DNA from: Petaurus breviceps papuanus
Taxonomy: Eukaryota > Chordata > Mammalia > Diprotodontia > Petauridae
DNA length: 64,000 bases
Direction: 5' to 3'
Assembly (NCBI GenBank): GCA_028583685.1
Contig: JAMXIF010001178.1
Coordinates: 5,560,639 to 5,624,638 of the forward strand
Within the stretch, counting starts at the first letter, position 1; each line of letters starts with the position of its first letter. Of the stretch, positions 1 through 47,700 are shown one piece after another. The notes beneath the pieces are model-generated. The model did no database searches and had not been told where the DNA came from. It saw only the letters and a program-made list of their open reading frames with translations. The position numbers were made by a program, and so were the translations under genes.

Positions 1-841
1 ACTTGGAATCCTGATATATTTTTAAGAGTTGGTTAATGTGATCAGATTATATGGAAGGAATAGCTAATTGAAAAATGTTATATATGAATATTAACCAATA
101 ACAGTCCCATCCAACTGATCCTCATTTGGCACAGCAAAACCAATTTTAGTCTTTTGGTCTCAATACAGTATTACCACAAAAGGCAAAGGATGATGTTTGT
201 TCATTTTGAGAGAAAATAAGAACTAAAATGCTAATTTCTGTTTCCTCTGAAGGGCTACAGCAGGCATGCAGGCCACTTGCTAAGAAAAACAAAACTGTAC
301 ATAATTTAGGATACTTCAACATTGATGGTATGCTGGGTGCTAGGACTTCTGAAAAGCCAGCTATTGGAAAATGGAAGCTCTCTCCAAATCTAGGAGACTA
401 TTCCAGTCAAAGAAGAAAAGGGGCCAGTTTGACTTGGCCTAAAAGAGGTGCTTTCCCAAGCTGGTCAGAAGAAGCCATCTGGTTTCCAGCAATGTTAAGA
501 GATGGTTATTGTCCTGGCTGTTTTCCATCAAAAGACACATGCCAAATAAGAGTGCCCAGTAGGTAAGAGGGGCTTGCAGTCACCAAAAAATTGCTTCATC
601 AAATCCTCGTTATCCAGAAATATAAAAAAAGATGCACGTCCACCTCTTGAAACAAGAGAACTGAGCCTCTAAGATAGGAGTCTTCAATGTCCTACTTATA
701 GGAATAAGGATAGCATGTCTCCTCTTACATAGGCAAAGTTTACTCCTGTGCTTTTTTTTTCCCTTTTAGGCAAAGGAAGTTTTTTTTTTTAAAAAAAAAA
801 TAACAAAACAACTGCCTTCTCCATCTTCCCATGACTGTCAT
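1..841 (-). other. GTF3C4: GTF3C4 3' UTR and downstream sequence
   Basis: Sequence immediately 3' of the GTF3C4 stop codon. I see no AATAAA or ATTAAA on the minus strand here, so the transcript end probably lies beyond the left edge. No recognisable repeat or protein similarity; the 112-codon frame at 228-566 on the plus strand resembles nothing I know and is treated as chance. Human synteny (AK8 next to GTF3C4) would place AK8 further left. Confidence 0.5.
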
Positions 842-34363
<33,522 letters not shown>

Positions 34364-34526
34364 CTTTCCTGGAGCTGAAAGGCCCGATCCGGAGACGCGC
34401 TAACTCCCGCCGTAGTCGCCGCAGCCACAGCCGCCGCCGCCGCAGCCTCCCCCTCTCCCTCTCCCCCCTCCCTTCTTCCCGGCTCCCCGCGGCCAGGAGC
34501 GCCGCCGAGCCAGGGAGGACCCCGCT

Positions 34527-34539
34527 GTTGCCTAGCAAC
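34527..34539. promoter_or_regulatory. RFX X-box-like motif
   Basis: GTTGCCTAGCAAC, two RFX half-sites (GTTGCC and AGCAAC) in near-palindrome. It sits 164 bp upstream of the GTF3C4 ATG inside the CpG island. Confidence 0.65.
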
Positions 34540-34599
34540 CAAACCCGGGCCTAGGCGACTAACGCATTGCCTGTCTAGAATGTGTCCCCTTTCTTTCGA

Positions 34600-35050
34600 A
34601 CTACCACAGGCCAAGCATGTCTTCATGGGGATAGTTTGTGTTAGTTGGATGGGGAGGGGAAGGGAAATGAGAGGGGGTCGAGGCTACGGGAGCATCCCTG
34701 CAAAGATAAGATGGAATGTCAAGTAGCCGAGAGGAGGAAAATTTGGATAAATGGTAGTCGTCCCTCCTCTCTGCCTGGGGATCACTCCTTTAGCCAAACG
34801 CGAAAGCTGCGAGTGACCCAAGCGTCTTCCTTACTGAAGTGCAGATCACTCTCTGGGGAGGGGTGCCACTGATCCTTTGGAAGAAACTAGTCATGATCCT
34901 TCAGGTTCTGCATCAGGGAAATGGCTCCACAGAGAGCGATCCCTTGGCCTTTTTCCTGTCCCTAGGTCGTAGGAATGCAGGGTATTTTACAGACATCACC
35001 TCTTATATGGAGTCATTTTAATTTCCTCTCCTTTTCTTTGGTGGGGAGGA

Positions 35051-35093
<43 letters not shown>

Positions 35094-35682
35094 TAAACCA
35101 TCCCCTTTCAACCCTAGGCAAGAAAGGAAGGATGAGAAACTCCTGCCAAACCACAAATAGACAAATCCATCAGACACAGAGCAGAGAGAAAACTTTAGGT
35201 ATCCGTAAACTAGCCCCCTAAATGGAGAGGGCTTATACCACCCGGCTTGTAATATCAAGCAAGGTTCCTAAACTAAAATACACACACAACAATCTTGCTC
35301 TCCAATGTGTTATTCTCTCTGTTGTGTGTTTTTCACAGGCACACAGACGCTTCCAGACACTCAGACATTTAAATTTACTTATGGTTTGTTTGTTTAGTTC
35401 TATTTCTTAAGGAAAGTCTCTGGAGCATAAGAAGGAAAGAGATGAGAGTGACAGCCCAGGTATCTCAGTAACTTAATGACTAAGGAAGTGTTGGAGGCAG
35501 CTATGCCGGGGTCCTTTCGCGTAATTCAGGGCTATACTCCCTCACTGACATGTGGACTGGACTAGTCTGAAACTGACTACCATGAAGTTACCTCCTGCAG
35601 CAGCTGAGCGGGATTTTCTTTGAGATTTAGATCCATAGGCCTATTCTTCCCCACAGCCTGCCCATTCTGCCTTGGACAAGCT
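34600..35682 (+). other. DDX31: Region upstream of the DDX31 ATG (probable 5' UTR, possible noncoding exon)
   Basis: No repeat except (GT)n at 35053-35090. A polypyrimidine tract with CAG at 35641-35656 looks like a splice acceptor 26 bases before the ATG, so a noncoding first exon in the CpG island may splice here. The donor could not be assigned. Confidence 0.45.
35053..35090. repeat. (GT)19 microsatellite
   Basis: Uninterrupted GT dinucleotides between the two genes' starts. Confidence 0.97.
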
Positions 35683-35796
35683 ATGGCAGCAGATGAAGAT
35701 TTACTTCTCAATATTTCGGAGGATTGGACCTTCCCGGGCTATCACCACCCAGAGCACAAGAAGTTCTCCAGATCCTTGGGAACCAAGGAGAGAAAG
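35683..35796 (+). CDS. DDX31: DDX31 coding exon 1
   Basis: 38 codons, '[15 protein letters not shown]' to 'SLGTKERK', donor AAG|GTAAGG, phase 0, which fits exon 2. The ATG context is gctATGg. 'MAAD' resembles an internal 'MAAADGSLF' I recall in the human N-terminus, so human may start further upstream. No upstream in-frame ATG was found nearby. Confidence 0.75.
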
Positions 35797-38700
35797 GTAA
35801 GGCTCTGTTCTAAATCTTGGAGGTTGTATTTGTTTGTGATACCCAGAGACTGCCATTCTGTTTGTACTGATTTGGTGATCAGGTTCACCTGAAAAGTGTT
35901 TGACTCTTACATCCCGCTCCCCCCAACCCCTTCCGCCATCCCTTTCTCCCTTCCTTGTTTGTTAGCTTTTTATCTGGGTAGTACAGTGGAAAGAACACTG
36001 GTTCAGGAGTTAAAGGCACGAATTTGCTTCTAACACTTACAACCTTGGTGACCTTAGGCAAGTCAGTTAACTTGCCTGTGCCTTGGTTTCCTCATCTGTA
36101 AAAAAAATGAGGGGTTTGGATTACATAGCCTCTGAGGTCCCTTCAAGCTTTAGATATATTATGATCATATAAGTTACCTTAGTTCAGTCATCCAAAAAAA
36201 ATAAACTTTCAAGTTGGGTCTCAGCTACCTATTTAGAAAACCAAACTTAAGTTTAAAAGCTTGTAAAATGATAGGATGTAAGAGTTGGAAGGAATCTTAA
36301 TGACCTTTGGGTCTGATTTCTTCCATATGCAGATGAGGAAACTAAGGACCTTTGAGGGAAAACAACTCACCCAAAGTTACAGTGTGAGTTAGTGTTAGAG
36401 TCAAAACTAAAACCCCCTGTCTTTTGACACCTGACACTATTTCTCTTTCCTAACTTTTAGGAACTTTAGTTATATCAAGGCATCAGCCTTGGGTTATATG
36501 CAAAATAGCTTGAGATTGATTTATATCATGTTAGAGCTAGAAGTTATTTAGTCCAGATCTTTCATTTTATAGATGGGGAATCAGGGCAAAAGAGGAGATG
36601 TGACTTGAGGAAGGTCACACAGTGAGAAAAGTAAGGACTTGAGCTCATTTCTGAATCAAATACAGAGTTCTTCCTCCTTTCTACCACTCCCATGTAGGTA
36701 AAGTAGACTGAGCTTCAAAGCTGAAATCTTTCTGTTCCGTTACTGATTCGCGGTTTGCTTCTGTGTAAGTAATTTTGAACACTTCTGTCCCAATTTCTCC
36801 ATCGGTGAAAAGGGGTTTTGTACATTATCTACTTCTAGTGTGGCCTGACTTCACAGATTCATTTTAAAAGTGCTTCTGGGTATGGCCAATTAGTCAACAG
36901 GTATGTATTAGTGCTTACTTTGTGCCTGCCTTTGTTCTAAGTGCTGGGATACAAATATTTGAGAAATGTGTGAAGTACCAAGTACTGTTACTGGTAACAG
37001 AAGATTGTCCATTTAAGAGATACTGTTGTGGTAAGGTGTTGACAATCCTTGGTGATAAAAGTGAACAAAGTATTTTTATGTGCCATTTTAAGAATTTTAA
37101 ACACATTAAGACATCTAAGAGGCCCTTAACCACCCTGGCCTCCGCTTCTTCACTTAAAAATGAAGTTGGGACTAAATTTTCACAGGCCTATTGAGCCCTG
37201 AGAGTCTATAATTCTAATGGGTTAATAGATGAGGGGAATGCTGAAGATATAATAAATATTGACTTTTAGCAAAGTATTTGAGAGAGTATCCCATAGTAAG
37301 CTGGTATCAATAAGATGATAAAATATGTCCTGGATTATGCTGATGATTATTGTTCATATTTATGTAGCATTTTACAAAGTGTTTTCCTCATACTATATAG
37401 GGATAGTCAGTGCTTTCTTGATCCCCGAGTTATTAGTTCTCTGTTTTTCTCCAAATGATCACATATATACATTATCTCATATCTTCCCTGGTAGGATGTG
37501 AACCCCTTGAAAGAAGGGTCTATTTTTTGTTTTTTTTATTCCCAGCACCTAGTTCGTTGTCACATGGTTGGTGCATGTTAAATGCTTATTGAACTGGATT
37601 GGCAGTAGAACACCTGGGTTCTAGATTTAATTCTACCAGTAGCTGACTTTGTGACATTGGGCAAGTCACTTTTCTTGTGTTGATCTCAGTTTTCTCATTC
37701 TTAAAATAAGAGGATTGGACTACGTTATTTCTAAGGTCCCTTACAACTCTAATAATCTGTATTTTTCTGACCTCATTTTAAAACTTGTTTTGTATGGTTT
37801 TATAAGTGAGCCACTGAGATACACAATTACATTTATAATCAATTTAAGGTTTGCAAAATGCTTTACATATATTATTTCATTTGATTCTTCAAATAATACT
37901 GTGAGTTGGGTGCTATTATTATTCTCATTTTACAGATGAGGGAACTTGAAACCGGCTTGCCCAGGGTTCGAAGTAGTGATTGAATCAGGATTTGAAATCA
38001 AGTCCAGCAAATGATACTACCTAATTGCCTCAGGTTGTCGCCTATATATCACACTTTAATGTTTGAAAAATCACTTTATATAAATTATCTCACTTGATCT
38101 TCACAATAACACTGTGAAGTAGGTATTGATTTATTCCCATTTTACAGATGAAGAAACTGAGGCTATAATATATACTATAAATATATAATATATATTATAT
38201 GTACTATATATAATATAAATTTATACCTTATAAAACAAGAAACCTATTAAATAAGCAATGTAAGCATTCATTCATTCAGGCAGCATTTATTAACTGGAGG
38301 TACAAAGACAAAAACAAAAACTGCCTCTTCTCTCAAGGAACTTAAATTCCACTGAAGGGGAAGCAGAACATATTACACATATAGGTAAATGCAGAGTATG
38401 TACAAAATTAATCAAAAGTAACATGCTAGAAGGCCCCTGATGACTGAGGGAGATAAGAGGTCAGGAAAAGCCTCTTCTACGCAGTAGCAACTAAGCTTTG
38501 CTAAGGATTTTTTTTTAATGATCGATATCTTTTGTTTTTACAGCACCATAATTTTCAAATATACACCTTTCCCCAGAGAGCCATGCCTTGTAACCAAGAA
38601 TGAAAAAAGAGAGGGAGGAAAAAGCAGTGAGGCAGAACTCACTCAGTCTGACAGTGTGGGAAGGTTCCACACCCATCATCCTCCACTCCTCAAAGAAGGG

Positions 38701-41700
38701 AGGAAAGTGCTTGCTCTCTTTTCTTTAGGGCCGAACTTGATCATTGTAATTATACAAGTGTTCAGATTGATTAATGTAGTCAAACAATCTATCAATCTAC
38801 TAACTTTTTTATTAAGCACCTACTAAGTGCCAGGCTGAGGCAGGTAGGTGACTCAGTGCATAGATCAATGGGTTTAGAATCAGACTTGAGTTCAAGTCTG
38901 GCTTCAGACACTAGCTGTGTGACCCTGGACAAGTCAATTAGCCTCTCTTTGCCTTAATCCACTGGAGAAGGAAATGGCAAACCACTCCAGTATCTGTCAA
39001 GAAAGCTGCATGTACAGTATGGTCCATGGGGTCATGAAGAGTTGGAGACCACTAACAAGTGCCAGGCACTACGCTAAACTGGGAAAGCAAAAGACAACCA
39101 TGCTCAAGGAGCTTGCAGTCTGATAGGGAGACAACATGCAAACAAAGATATACAAACAAGCCATATACAGGATACATAGGAAATAGAAGCACTAGAAATG
39201 AGAGGGGTTGGGAAAGGTTTCCTATGAAAGATGGAATTTCAGTTGAGATTTAAAGGAAGCCAGGAAAATAAGGAGATGGAGGTAAGGAGGAGAGTTTTCC
39301 AAGCACGAGGGACAACCAGCGAAAATGCCCAGATTGGAGAGATGGAGTATCCTGTTTGGGGAATAGCCAGGAAGCCAGTGAAGGGGAAGTGAAGTATGAA
39401 GTACACCCAAACTGGAAAGGCAGGAGGGGCCTAGGTTATGTAGGGGTTTGAATGACAAACAGAGCTCTTTGTGTTTGATCCTGAAGGCAAAAGGAAGCCA
39501 TTGAAGACTGGGGGAGTTTGGAGGTGGGGGGTAATGTTTACACTATCAGACTTTTGTTTTAGGAAAATCACTTTAGCTGAATGGAGAATGGATTAGAGAG
39601 TGGCCGGCACACCCACCAGCAAATTATTGCAATAGTCCAGGCATGAGGTGATGAGGGTCTGTGCCAGGGTGGCAGCAGTGTCAGAAGAGAGAAGGGGGCA
39701 TGTTCAAGAGATGTTGCAAAAGTGAAATTGACAGGCCTTGGCAACAGCTTGGATATGAAGGATGAGAGATGTGGGGAACTGAACATGATTCCCTAGCTAC
39801 AAGCCTGAGAAACTGAGAATAAGATGTTGCCATCTGCAAGAATAGAAAAGATAGGAGGCAGGGAGGGCTCAGGGGGAAAGATAATGAGTTCTGTTTTGGA
39901 CATGTTGAATTTAAGATATCTACTGGACATCCAATTTGAGATGTCTGAAGGGCAGTTGGAAATGCAAGATTGGAGGTCAGCAGAGAAGTGGGGGCAGGAT
40001 AGGTAGATCTGAGAATAGTCAGCATAGGGGTGGTAATTAAATCCATGAGAGCAGATGAGATTACCAAGTGAAGTAATATAGAGGGAGAAGAATGGAGAGA
40101 AACTGGATACAGGTAGACCAATGGAGTTATTTCAGTAAGAGGTAATAAGCGCATGAATTAGGCTGGTGGTCATGTGAGTAGAGAAATGGGGCTGGAGAGA
40201 TGTCATTGAGGAAAAATGGATCAGATTTGACATCTAATTAGATATTGCAGGATCTGGGAGAATAAAGAGTAGAAGGTGATTCCAAGTTTGTAAACCTGGC
40301 TATCTTGAAGGATGGTGGTATTCTCAGCAAAAATAGGTAAGTTTAGATGGAGGGCTGGGTTTAGGAGTAAAAATAATGAGGTCTGTTTGGGGCATATTGA
40401 ATATGAGATACCTACAGTAAATCTCCTGATGGAGCTCCAGGCTAGCGAACCAAGACAGAGATTGGAGTTGGCATTAAAGATCTGGGACTCATCTGCATTG
40501 GGATGATAACTGAATCCATGAGAACTTGCGGTATCCTTGATAGAGGGTGAACAGACAGAAAAGGTGAGAACCTAGAATGGAGCCTAGGGCAATCATGAGC
40601 TGGTAAAGATGGGATCCATTGTTGAGCATCATTTGCAAAAGGTTGTTTGTTCCCTGATACTGTTACCAAGAATGCCTTCACTTTATGCATAGATGACCCT
40701 CATAAAGATTTTGTACAAATGGGAAACTAAGCATAAGGTTAGTAGCTGATTTGGGGGGGGGGGTGGGGGAGAAACAGGTCGGCTTCTTTTGGAATCAACC
40801 TTTTTTTTTTGGTCCCAGGCCCAAATTTTATTATATGATATGATATTATGTTACATTATATTATACACAAATTACGTGTCTAAGCTATTCTATCTGCTTT
40901 TCTAGCCTTTGTTCTAGTTATTACTGTTTCTTTTTCCCCTGTGAGTACCTCAAGGACTGTAAATTTAAGGTTCCAAGTCCTTGATGGAGAAAATGGATTA
41001 TTGTAAGAATTTTTGCAGGTGTTTTCCATTTTTCTTTGGTTTGCAGTACTTTTCCATATCCATTCCTGAATATTCTTGGAATGATTTTGCTTAGTTAGAC
41101 AGGCTTTCTTTAGACTGGTTTTACCTTCTACAGTTCTGTCTCATGAGACAGTGTTGGTCATAATCTTCCTTCATTCTATTAAACATTAAAAAAAACTTTT
41201 TTCAGGAGCAGCCAGGTAGCACAGCACAAGTAAGAGCACCGGCCCCAGAATCCGGATGACCTGGGATCGAATCCAGGCTCAGACACTTAGTACCCACCCA
41301 GAAACACCTGGCCATGTAACCTTGAGCAAGTTACTTAACCCCAATTGCTTAGGGGCTGCCAGGTGGGGCAGTGAGTAAGAGCACCTGCCCCAGAGTCGGG
41401 ATGACCTGGGATTGAATCTGGGCTCTGATACTTAGCACCATACCCAGAAATAACTGGTCATGTAACCTTGAGCAAGTTACTTAACCCCAATTGCTTTAAA
41501 AAAAATTTTTTTTTCAATTAACATTTATTTTTCTTCCCTCCCATTATCACTCCCCCCATGGGAAAAAAAGAAAAAAAAATCCTTGAAACAAATATTAATA
41601 TGCAAGCAAAATAAATTCCTACATTGACTGTGTCCAATGATGTGTGCTATTTTACATCTTGAGTCGGTCCATCATTCTCTGAGTGGGAGGAGTATATGTA

Positions 41701-44700
41701 TTCATCATCAGTCCTCTGGAATCTTGGTTTGTCTGCATTGATCAGAATTCTTAAGTCTTTCAAAGTTTTTTTTTCTTCCTTTACAATGTTATTATTGTTA
41801 ATAAATTATTCTCCTGGTTCTGTTTACTCTGCATCAGTTCATACAAGTCTTTCCAGGTTTCTCTGAAACTGCCACTTTTGCAATTTCTTATGGAACAATA
41901 ATATTCCATTATATTCACACACCGTAATTTGTTCAGCCATTCTCTAATTGGTGAGTACCTCCTTAATTTTCAGTTCTTTGTCACCTCCAAAAAGAATTGG
42001 TGTAAATATTTCTGAACATATGAGTCCACATGATCCTTCTTCATAAACTTTTACAGATGAGTTTATATTTTAACTGGGTGTTCCTTTTGGGAGCCATTTT
42101 TCTCTTCTTACTTTTTTCCAAGTAAAGTCAGATGTTTGCTAAATAAAGCTTTTCTTGGTCTCTTAGTCTCCTTATTGTAACAACTAATTTATAGTGCTTT
42201 AACTTTTATATAAATTTATCATAATTAGTACCATTTCTTTTGTCCATTTATCATTTTTAATAGTTCGTTTTTAACTATTGAAAGTAAACTTTGTTTTTCT
42301 CAACTTGTTTATTATAAATTCAGATGTTAGGGCTGCCAAGTTTATGGTCTGACTTTACACAGTCCTCATGAAAGGAGAGGAAGTGTAGTTAATGTAAGCT
42401 AGATGACTTTTTCTAGGACTTTGACTAAGAGGGAGAAGAAAAATATAGAATGATAACTGAAGGAGGTGATAGGGTCAAATTAAAGGGTTGACTTTAACTG
42501 TGGGAAGACCTCAGCATGCTTATAGTAATCAGGAAAGGACCCAGTAGGTAGGGAGAAATTGAAGATGAGAGAGAAGGGATGCCTGCAGAGTATACTGGGG
42601 CATTAAGGACAAAGGAGTGGATTGCCTTGGCCTAGAGAAGGGCCACATCTTTATCAGAGTGGAGCAAAGGAGGAGAGAATAGGAGAATGTGTAGGTTTTT
42701 GAATAGTAGAATAAGGGGAAAGAGTATGTTCATAGAGATGACCTCTCTGTTGAGCAGAAAAGGAGGTATGGAAGGTTTGAAAAGAGAAGGTTTGGAACAT
42801 TCACCTGTGAAAAGTTCAATCAAGAGTCACTTAGGGAAGAATGAAAGGGTTATTATTCCTGTTTTATGGATGAGAAAGCTGAAGCTCAGAAAATTTGTCA
42901 TTTGCCCATAGTCACATGGCTAGTAAATAGCAGTCGAACCCGGTACTCTAAATAAAGTATTCTTCCTCTGTGGCATAATAAATCTTGCTAATAATACTGT
43001 TAGATTCATTGCAATTGGTTAAACAATTACATATTAAAAGAGTTGGGTGACTGATTAATAAGAATTAGTGTGATTAATTGTAAAGGATAACAAGCAGTCT
43101 TTTTCTGGATCTGCCTCTGACTAGATATGTGACTTTAGGCACATCTCAAAATGAAGAATTTGGACTGCATGCTCTCTAAGGGTTCTTCCAGCTATTCTAT
43201 GAAAGCAAATTTTAAAAGAAATTAATTACTCCGTATTGATCTATAGGGAAGTCTTGCTTGAGTTCTCTCTTCTATCGTTCTATTCCTTCTCCAACCCATT
43301 GTCATCATCCCCCAATTTCTTTTATTCCATTTTCTGATGGTGAAATAGGCCTTCTCTTTGCCAAGGCCAATGTCTGTGTATATGCCCTTGATTTATCCAT
43401 TCCCATCTTCTCCAGCAGATTGCTTTATCACATAGCATGTATGAACTTCTTGGGAGCTTTCATTTTTTCCTCCTCTTTTTATGCAACTGTGCCATGCTTA
43501 AATAGGTGCTTAATAAATGTTTTTTGATTGATTTTCTCAGGACTATCATAGGATTGCCTTTGACCTGCTCCTGTACAACAGTCTTATTTCTAGTTTGCTT
43601 CATTAACTGAAAAGGCATACTCACTAAGTTCCAGATTTGGAGCCAGAAATCCAGGTTCCAGGCTTCATAGTTTTGTGACTGAACAATTCACTTCCTACCT
43701 TTAAGCCCTGGTTTGTCCATCAGTAGAATGTGGATAATAATATTTGTACTATCTACAAGGTAGGACTGATGTTCAACTTAGTAGGGATTTATTAAGTACC
43801 CACAATATACACAATGCACAGTATTTAGCTGTGGATATAACAGAAAATAGTCCCCTGGCTTCAAAGAGTTTATGTGGGTAAGAGACAGGGTACAATATTT
43901 ACACTGAGGAAATAACTTTATAGCTCCTTAAGAGTGTTATCATTATTGTGAATTTTTTTTGTAGTTTTGAACTTTCCTATATTATAGTTTGTATTTTAAT
44001 TATATGTATGTATGTATATTGTATGTAGCGGGTAGAGTGTTGGTCCTGGAGATTCAAATTCTTGAGTTCAAATTTTGTCTCAGACACTTACTAGCTGTGT
44101 GACCCTGGGCAAATCACTTAACCCTCGTTGCCTCAGTTTCCTCATCTGTAAAATGAGCTGGAGAAGGAAATGGCGAACCATTTCTTTGTCAAGAAAATTC
44201 TAAAATGGGGTCTCAGAGAGTCAAACACCACTGAAATAACTGAACACAACAATACACACATATATGGTTTCTTTTAAAGTCTTCCTTATGGGGTGGCCAG
44301 GTGGCACAGTGAGTAACAGTGCCGGCCCCAGCGTTGGGAGACCTGGGATTGGTTCTAGCCTTAGATACTCGGCACCCACACGAAAATAATAACTGGCCGT
44401 GTAACCTTGAGCAAGTTACTTAACCCCGATTGCTTAAAAATAAATAAATAAAATCTTCCTTACTAGAATGTTAGCTCTTTGAGGGCAGGAATTGTGTTCT
44501 GTTTAATCTTTGTATCTCTCCTAGCATCTAAAGATAATATCTTCAGTATTTTTGTTGTTGTTTTGTTTCTTTTCTCTATATTTATGATTTCACTGGTAAT
44601 AGGGAATTCCCTGTGCCAGTGGTTCTCAATTTTTTTGGAATCAGGAGCCCTTTACATGCTGAAAAATTTTTGAGGACCCCATAGCTTATATACGTTATAT

Positions 44701-47700
44701 CTATTAAAATTTACTAGATTGGAAATTAAAACTGGTAAAATTTTGAAATACTAATTCACTTGAAATAACAATAAACCCACTGCAGGTTAACATAAATCAT
44801 GTTTTTATGATAAGTAACTATATATTTTTTTAAATTTAGTCAGAAGAGTGGTATTGTTTTACATATTTTTACAGATGTCTTTAATGTTTGGCTTAATAAA
44901 AGATAGCAATAGGCGTGGCTAGGTGCCACAGTGAATAGAGCACCGGCCCTGGAGTCAGGAGGACCTGAGTTCAAATCCAACCGGCCCTGGAGTCAGGAGG
45001 ACCTGAGTTCAAATCCAGCCTCAGACACTTAACACAAAAATTAGCCGTGTGATCTTGGGCAAGTTACTTAACCCCAATTGCCCTCCAAAAGCAAAAAACA
45101 ACCAAAAAAAGACAACTATATTCTCATGTGCTTCTTTATTTGATCTACTGAAATAGGTTGCTTTGATTGAAGTTATGAAGAAATTCTGGTTTCACACAGA
45201 TATGTAGTTGGAAAAGGGGGTAGTATTTTAGTAGGCAAATAATATCCTAGTATTGTTATGAAAATCATTTTGACTTTGGGGACCAACAGGGGTCCTTGGT
45301 CCACACTTTGAGAAATGCAGCCCACTGATACAGATTAATTATTCTGCAATTTGTAGTCCTAAAGAGCTGTTTAAATAACTTGATCAGCATCACACAGTCA
45401 GTTTGTGTCAGAAGCTGGACTTGTACACAGGTCTTCCTATCTCCAAGCTGGTTTTCTAGCCACTCCACCTCATTGCCTTGTACAGAGTAGGTACTAAATG
45501 TTTGCCAAAGTTACCGTGGATCTTCTAACTGACAAATCTAACAATCTCTTCTCAGTCTTTGTCGTTCTTGACCTCTCTTGGACATTGGACATTGTTCACC
45601 ACCCTCTGCTCCTGGATATTTTTCCCCCTCTGGGTTTTCATGATACTTTTCTCTTCTGGCTCTCTTCCTGTCTGTGATTCCTCCCCAGTCTCCTTGGATC
45701 CTCATTCATGTCATGCCAACTATACATGTTCTAAAGAGTCTATCCTAGGCTTTCTTCTCTTTTCTCTCTATACTTTCTCAGCTGATGTGTACAATTATCA
45801 TCTCTATTCAGATTACTTCAGAGTTGACTATAACTATATCCGTATTGCCCTAGTCTTTCCACTGAATTCTAGGCCCTACCTGCTGGATATTTCAAACTAG
45901 ATGTCCCATAGGCACCTCAAATTCAATATGTCCAAACTGCACTAATCTTCCTTCCCAACCCACCCTTCTTTCCAACATCACTATTACTGGCAAAGGCACT
46001 ACCATTCTCCCAGTCACCTAGGTTTACAACTTTGGTGGCATCCTTAACTCTTTGCTCTTCCTCTAAATATCCAGTTTGTTACCAGGTCTTATCGTTTCTG
46101 CCTTTCACAGTATCTGTCATATACTTGCCCTTCTCTCTGTTCATACAGCCATCTCCGTATTTCAGGCCCTCCTCACCTCTATCATATTATTCCAGTGATG
46201 TCCCAACTGGTTTCAGTGTCTCTTCCCTCCAATTCATCTTCAACACAGTGGCCAAAATGACTTTCCTAAAGTGCCCATTTGACCAGTTCACTTCTGTACT
46301 CAGTAAATTACAGTAGCTCTTCATTGCCTCTAGAATCAAATATCAACTCCTGTCTGACATTTAAAGTTCTTTACAACTTAGCCCCTTCCTACTTTTCCAG
46401 TATTCTTACATATTACTCTTTTCCATCCAGTCCGACCGACCTATTTGCTGATATTCATACAGGATCCTACATCTCCCATCTCTGTCTTGCACTGGCTGTT
46501 TCCTGTGCCTGAAATTTTGTACGTCCTCACTTCAGCCTCTTGGAAACTCTGGTTTCTTTTAAAAGTCAGCTCAAGTCTTACTTTCTATATAAAGTCTTCC
46601 CTCCTACATGAAGATTTCCCTAGCTGCTACCACCTTCCCTGCCAAAAATACCTTGTATTCATTTTGTATATATTTTATGTTGTGTATACATGTGTGGATC
46701 TATATACACACATACACATGTTGTATTCTCAGAAAGAATATTAAACTCCTTGAGGACAGGGATTGTTTCACTTTTGTCTTTGTATCCTCAACACATAGTA
46801 GGCTTATTGACTGATTAGTTGGAAAACATTTTTTTTTGCTTTTTTGGAGGGCAGTTGGGGTTAAGTGACTTGCCCAAGGTCACATGGCTAGTTTTTGTGT
46901 TAAGTGGCTGAAGCCAGATTTGAACTCAGGTCCTCCTGACTCCACGGCTGGTGCTCTATTCACTGTGCCACCTAGCCACCCCCATTTTTTTCTTTTTTAA
47001 CATTTATTTATTTGTTTTGTTTTGTTTTTTGGAGGGGGGGGAGGCTGAGCAATTGGGGTTAAGTGACTTGCCCAAGGTCACACTGCTAGTAAGTGCTAAA
47101 TGTCTGAGGCCAGATTTAACTCAGGTTCTCCTGACTCTAGGGCTGGTGCTCTATTCGCTGCGCCACTGCCCCTTGTTGGAAAACATTTTTTAAAAATACA
47201 TAGGAGAAAAAAGCAGTTTCAAGGGGAATGCAAACCAATGGGGCAATTTTATTACTAATGTATCAAAATTGAATTTTAAAAAAAAACCACATGGGGGCAT
47301 CTAAGTGGTACAGGGAATAGAGCATTGACTCTGGAGTCAGGAGGACCTGAGTTCAAATCCGGTCTCAGATACTTGACATGCTTAATAGTTGTGTGACCTT
47401 GGGCAAGTCACTTAACACCTGTTGCCTTGCCTTCACCTACACAACTCCCCCCTACACACACACGTAATAGAAGTTTACTGTTTCACCTACAGTTTTTTGT
47501 TCTTTTTATGCAGAAATGTGTGACTAAATTCACAATAAAAGACATTTTTAAAAAATCAAATTGAATGAAACCACAGCAGGCATGTGCTTGTTAGTTTTGC
47601 CAGTGTCACAAAGCTGGGAAGGGGTAGCCAGAGTGAGAGATGGCATTCTCAAGCTTGAAAGTTATCTTTGTGGGCTGAAACATTGGGGCTGAAAACAAGC

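Noticed and set aside
228-566. 112-codon open frame on the plus strand next to the GTF3C4 stop
   Set aside because: No recognisable domain, lies in the GTF3C4 3' UTR/downstream region on the opposite strand; best explained by chance.
35620-35682. Upstream extension of the DDX31 first exon
   Set aside because: It would need a TTG start and crosses an acceptor-like tract; ATG at 35683 is preferred.
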